Part shown: piece by piece, positions 63,462 to 64,000 of the stretch
Layout of the letters: each line of letters begins with the position of its first letter
Position numbering within the stretch: the stretch's first letter is position 1
NCBI GenBank assembly: GCA_905182335.1
Contig: CAJJBE010000005.1
Location: 1-64,000 of the forward strand
Direction of reading: 5' to 3'
Source of the DNA: Flavobacteriales bacterium UBA4466
GTDB lineage: Bacteria; Bacteroidota; Bacteroidia; Flavobacteriales_D; Crocinitomicaceae
DNA: 64,000 nucleotides
Notes under the pieces: model-generated
Told to the model about the DNA's origin: nothing
The model's input: only the letters and a program-made list of their open reading frames with translations
Database searches by the model: none
Position numbers and translations under genes: made by a program

Positions 63462-64000
63462 TTATACATATTTCTTGAAAATGATTGAGGCAATGTGCCC
63501 ACCAAATCCAAAAGTATTACTCATCGCATATGTCATTTCTTTTTTATGTCCTTTTCCTAAAGGGAAATCATAATGATCTTTAAAGTCGGGCTCTACATTC
63601 GTTGTGTTAATTGTTGGAGGTACGATTCCATCTTGCAAAGCCATCAAACTTGCAATTCCTTCAATAGCACCAGCAGCACCAAGTAAGTGTCCTGTCATTG
63701 ATTTGGTTGCAGAGATTGAAAGCGACTGGCGCTTCCCGAATACACGGTCTACCGCAATCAACTCACTTTTGTCTCCTTGCGGAGTTGATGTCGCATGCAT
63801 ATTAATATAATCAATATCATCTGCTTTAATTTCAGCTTCGCGCATTGCTTCTATCATTCCCAAGACAGCTCCTTCTCCTTCAGGATGTGTTCCGGTTAGG
63901 TGATATGCATCTGCAGCTTGTCCACCGCCAACAACTTCTCCAAATATTTTTGCACCACGCTTCTTTGCGTGCTCATACTCTTCAAAAATCAATGCACCTG
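63462..64000 (-). CDS. fabF: 3-oxoacyl-ACP synthase II, C-terminal part (runs off the window)
   Basis: The frame runs to the last base and must begin beyond 64000, so this is a C-terminal fragment of about 179 residues. Near the edge the minus strand reads GALIFEEYEHAKKRGAKIF, then GTHPEGEGAV, NMHATSTPQGDKSE (catalytic His), TKSMTGHLLGAAGAIEG (Lys and His) and SNTFGFGGHIASIIFKKYV. FabF extends acyl chains in fatty acid synthesis. Family call is firm although the front is missing. Confidence 0.95.
   Translation of the reverse strand, partial: GALIFEEYEHAKKRGAKIFGEVVGGGQAADAYHLTGTHPEGEGAVLGMIEAMREAEIKADDIDYINMHATSTPQGDKSELIAVDRVFGKRQSLSISATKSMTGHLLGAAGAIEGIASLMALQDGIVPPTINTTNVEPDFKDHYDFPLGKGHKKEMTYAMSNTFGFGGHIASIIFKKYV

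Overview
This window is a 64 kb piece of an AT-rich Bacteroidota chromosome. It is most likely from a marine member of the Flavobacteriales. Several things point there: type IX secretion proteins (a PorP/SprF barrel, a secreted protein with a gliding-motility-type C-terminal domain, and a cupredoxin with a C-terminal sorting domain), a flavobacterial-style proteorhodopsin, DUF2723, DUF2480 and DUF6089 proteins, a DnaG with the Bacteroidota-type degenerate zinc motif, and promoters of the Bacteroidota form TTG-N20/21-TAnnTTTG. I see no prophage, insertion sequence or CRISPR array. Almost everything is chromosomal housekeeping, with four decayed genes scattered among it.

Layout. 1-7 kb: tRNA-Gln, a giant DUF2723 membrane glycosyltransferase, a dead polysaccharide deacetylase, a DUF2480 protein, a rhomboid protease and a SixA-like phosphatase. 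7-10.3 kb: the light-driven module. It has a green-type proton-pumping proteorhodopsin and, just downstream, one long gene that encodes a lycopene beta-cyclase (CrtY) fused in frame to a Brp/Blh beta-carotene-cleaving enzyme. It lies back to back with the RNase P RNA gene. 10.3-16 kb: a lipoprotein, a conserved small protein and the sufABCD Fe-S assembly operon with a palindromic leader. 16-22.5 kb: ribF, a secreted LRR protein, PorP/SprF, an FtsX-type permease, NamZ and a dead J-domain gene. 22.5-27.7 kb: purE and aromatic amino acid degradation (tryptophan dioxygenase, HppD, HmgA), then threonine dehydrogenase. 27.9-32.9 kb: a MORN protein, the deoC-aldehyde dehydrogenase operon (the second dehydrogenase is only half length) and a cupredoxin. 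33-46 kb: TonB and a dead TonB paralogue, VanZ, gcvH, prfB, arsC-like, envelope proteins, a cyclophilin-FKBP fusion with a His-Asp-Gly tail, nadK, pdxJ, dnaG and a polyprenyl synthase. 46-64 kb: a T9SS cargo pair, rlmN, a dead phosphatase fragment, queD, purK, hpt-adk-obg-PAP2-crcB, plsC, ddl, dacB, a lytic transglycosylase, uvrA, a TlpA-like protein and the end of fabF.

The most notable system is the opsin module. The fused gene would carry out the last two steps of retinal synthesis (lycopene to beta-carotene to retinal) in one polypeptide, beside the opsin that needs the retinal. A strong hairpin terminator separates the opsin from the enzyme gene, which suggests many opsins per enzyme. 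The upstream carotenoid genes (crtE, crtB, crtI) are not in the window and must lie elsewhere.

The second theme is slow gene decay. Four recognisable gene corpses (polysaccharide deacetylase, J-domain protein, TonB, phosphatase) lie in gaps between intact genes. This fits a streamlining genome that loses genes by point mutation and small deletions rather than by mobile elements.
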